Source: Candidatus Ideonella esbjergensis
Lineage (GTDB): Bacteria; Pseudomonadota; Gammaproteobacteria; Burkholderiales; Burkholderiaceae_C
Assembly (NCBI GenBank): GCA_016710065.1
Contig: JADJLP010000015.1
Location: forward strand, 310,001 to 374,000
Reading direction: 5' to 3'
DNA: 64,000 nt
The position numbers and the translations under genes are program-made. Shown here piece after piece: positions 62,172 to 64,000 of the stretch. Each line of letters opens with the position of its first letter. The first letter of the stretch is position 1. A model generated the notes under the pieces. The model did no database searches, was not told the origin of the DNA, and saw only the letters and a program-made list of their open reading frames with translations.

Positions 62172-64000
62172 TCAGACCGTGCCCGCCAGCAGCGCCGCAT
62201 TGCCACCCGCCGCCGCAGTGTTGATGGTCAGCGTCTGCTCAGCACAGAAGCGGTACAGGTAGTGCGGCCCGCCCGCCTTGGGGCCTGTGCCCGAGAGGCC
62301 TTCGCCGCCAAAGGGCTGCACGCCCACCACGGCGCCGATCATGTTGCGGTTCACATAGACATTGCCGATGCGGGCCAGCCTGGCCAGGCGCTCGGCGCGG
62401 CTGTCGATGCGGGTCTGGATGCCGAAGGTCAGGCCATAGCCCAGCGCGTTCACCTCGCGCACCACGGCCTCCACGTCGCACGCGGCCCCCGGGCCGCTTT
62501 GCCCAGGTCCCCAGCGCACCACGTGCAGCACCGGGCCGAAGATCTCCTGCTTCAAGTCGCCGATGGCTTTGAGCTCGAAGGCCACCGGCGCCACCAGGCG
62601 CGGGAAGGCTGACGCCACCGGCGTTTCGCCCAACAGCCTGGCTTCGCCCTTCAGGCGCTGCACATGAGCCTGGATGCCGGCAAAGGCCTCGTCGTCGATG
62701 ACCGGGCCCACGTCGCAGCGCAGCTCGGCCGGGTCGCCAACCTGCAATTCAGCCATCGCGCCCCCCAGCATCTCGATGACGCCGTCGGCAATGCCCTCGT
62801 GCACGCACAGCAGCCGCAGGGCCGAGCAGCGCTGGCCGGCCGAGCGGAAAGCGCTTTGCACCACGGCGTCCACCACCTGCTCGGGCAGGGCGGTGCTGTC
62901 CACCACCATGGCGTTGAGGCCGCCGGTTTCGGCGATCAGCGGCACGATGGGGCCGTCTTTCAGCGCCAGTGTGCGGTTGATGAGGCGCGCCACCTGGGTG
63001 GAGCCGGTGAAGCACACGCCCGCGGTGCGCGCGTCGGCCACCAGGGCCGCACCCACGGTTTCGCCCAGGCCATGCAGCAGTTGCAGCGCGTCGGGGGGCA
63101 CACCGGCCTCGTACAGCAGGGCCACCATGCGCTGGGCCACGGCAGGGGTCTGCTCGGCCGGCTTGGCGGCCACGGTGTTGCCGGCCACCAGGGCGGCCAC
63201 CACCTGGCCGGCAAAGATGGCCAGCGGGAAGTTCCAGGGGCTGATGCACACGAACACGCCGCGGCCGTGCAGGCGCAGTGTGTTGCTCTCACCGGTGGGG
63301 CCGGGCAGCTGCTGCTCGGCCAGGCGCAGTTCAGCCTGGTCGGCGTAGTAGCGGCAGAAGTCCACCGCCTCGCGCACCTCGGCCACGCAGTCGCCCAGGG
63401 TCTTGTGGGCCTCTTTGACCAGCAGGCCACAGAACTCGGGCAGGCGTGCGTCGAGCATGTCTCCGGCGCGGCGGAGGGTGGTGGCGCGCTCGGCCAGCGG
63501 ACGCTCGGCCCAGCTGGCAAAGCCGGCCTGCAGCGTGGCCATGGCCGCGGCGCACTGCTCGTGCGTGGCCATGGCCACCGCGGGCACCACGGTGCCGCGC
63601 ACGGCGGCGTCCAGCGGCGCGCGCTGCGCCAGGCAGGTCAGGTCGGCGCCGGTGGAATTGAGGCGACCCGCGCCATACAAGTCCGCCGGCATGGGCAGAC
63701 CTTCAGCGTGCTCGCCGGCGTGCGCCAGCAACAGTGGCGAGGCCAACAACTCGGCCGGGTCCACCTGCGGGTCGGCCAGCTGGTGCACGAAGGACGAGTT
63801 GGCGCCGTTCTCCAACAGGCGGCGCACCAGGTAGGCCAGCAGGTCGCGGTGCTCGCCCACCGGCGCGTAGACGCGGCAGGCGGTGTGGCCGTCCTTCATC
63901 ACCTCGCGGTAGATGCCTTCGGCCATGCCGTGCAAACGCTGCATTTCGAAATGGCGGCCGGGCTCGGCGCCCACGCCTTGCGCCATCAGCTGGATGGCGG
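62172..64000 (-). CDS. putA: Bifunctional proline dehydrogenase / P5C dehydrogenase, C-terminal part (runs off window)
   Basis: At least 609 codons of a gene whose 5' end lies beyond base 64000. The visible start (EMQRLHGMAEG...CRVYAPVGEHRDLLAYLVRRL) is the end of the FAD-dependent proline dehydrogenase barrel. The aldehyde dehydrogenase domain follows with FVCISPWNFPLAIFAGQV, IAETGGLNAMVVD and RSAGQRCSALRLLCV with the catalytic Cys. The C-terminus VVGVQPFGGEGLSGTGPKAGG is also typical. PutA oxidises proline to glutamate in the membrane-associated cytosol. N-terminal DNA-binding domain presence cannot be judged. Confidence 0.95.
   Translation of the reverse strand, partial: AIQLMAQGVGAEPGRHFEMQRLHGMAEGIYREVMKDGHTACRVYAPVGEHRDLLAYLVRRLLENGANSSFVHQLADPQVDPAELLASPLLLAHAGEHAEGLPMPADLYGAGRLNSTGADLTCLAQRAPLDAAVRGTVVPAVAMATHEQCAAAMATLQAGFASWAERPLAERATTLRRAGDMLDARLPEFCGLLVKEAHKTLGDCVAEVREAVDFCRYYADQAELRLAEQQLPGPTGESNTLRLHGRGVFVCISPWNFPLAIFAGQVVAALVAGNTVAAKPAEQTPAVAQRMVALLYEAGVPPDALQLLHGLGETVGAALVADARTAGVCFTGSTQVARLINRTLALKDGPIVPLIAETGGLNAMVVDSTALPEQVVDAVVQSAFRSAGQRCSALRLLCVHEGIADGVIEMLGGAMAELQVGDPAELRCDVGPVIDDEAFAGIQAHVQRLKGEARLLGETPVASAFPRLVAPVAFELKAIGDLKQEIFGPVLHVVRWGPGQSGPGAACDVEAVVREVNALGYGLTFGIQTRIDSRAERLARLARIGNVYVNRNMIGAVVGVQPFGGEGLSGTGPKAGGPHYLYRFCAEQTLTINTAAAGGNAALLAGTV

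Overview
The window is high-GC, densely coded DNA from a Betaproteobacterium of the order Burkholderiales, most likely the family Comamonadaceae. The evidence is the gene set and protein style: a short FeoB, a Bug-family solute receptor, OxyR, an AcuI-like reductase, paired CaiB/BaiF CoA-transferases and a fused NUDIX-MBL protein, together with dispersed GGAATCC-type palindromes. I cannot name the genus. No rRNA, tRNA, CRISPR array, phage or plasmid backbone is visible. One intact insertion sequence (IS630 family) is present.

Layout. Positions 1-203 hold the 5' end of a GTP-dependent PEP carboxykinase gene. Positions 500-2946 are a feoA-feoB-small membrane protein ferrous iron operon behind a candidate Fur box. 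Positions 2976-9720 carry housekeeping and accessory enzymes: a MOSC protein, an old-yellow-enzyme alkene reductase, RlmJ, aquaporin Z, a CoA-transferase and an M61 peptidase. Positions 9629-15156 are a visibly lower-GC block with an S9 peptidase and a large TonB-dependent receptor. It is flanked by a 34-bp direct repeat made from the 3' end of the M61 gene, so it looks like acquired DNA. Positions 15157-19091 hold small hypothetical, regulatory and secreted proteins.

Positions 19188-23681 form a co-directional cluster that looks devoted to membrane lipids: an LplT-PlsC fusion, a small membrane protein, an Lgt-like protein lacking the usual catalytic histidine, and a cysteine-rich radical SAM protein resembling tetraether/membrane-spanning lipid synthases. 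An IS630 copy follows at 24141-25308. Positions 26106-32549 are a minus-strand run with queA and tgt (queuosine tRNA modification) bracketing two GNAT acetyltransferases, a soluble sugar dehydrogenase and a cytochrome c. RecG, a decayed region full of repeats, and OxyR follow.

Positions 37186-52152 carry assorted metabolic genes: AcuI-like reductase, an exported cyanophycinase-like protein, ferredoxin, CoA-transferase, NUDIX-MBL fusion, Bug receptor, a large subtilase, glutamate dehydrogenase, ProC, a YcaQ-like glycosylase and a HAD phosphatase. PPK2 follows. Positions 53665-57178 are a redox/signalling locus: a cytochrome b, a nine-haem cytochrome c, a response regulator fused to a membrane region with three copies of an octapeptide, and a second response regulator. 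The end of the window has a coiled-coil orphan, RF3, a nitrobindin-like protein, an ornithine-cyclodeaminase family enzyme and the 3' part of putA. Three genes (proC, the cyclodeaminase-like gene, putA) touch proline/pyrroline metabolism, though they are not one operon.

All functional calls rest on reading motifs and remembered family features. No database search was run.
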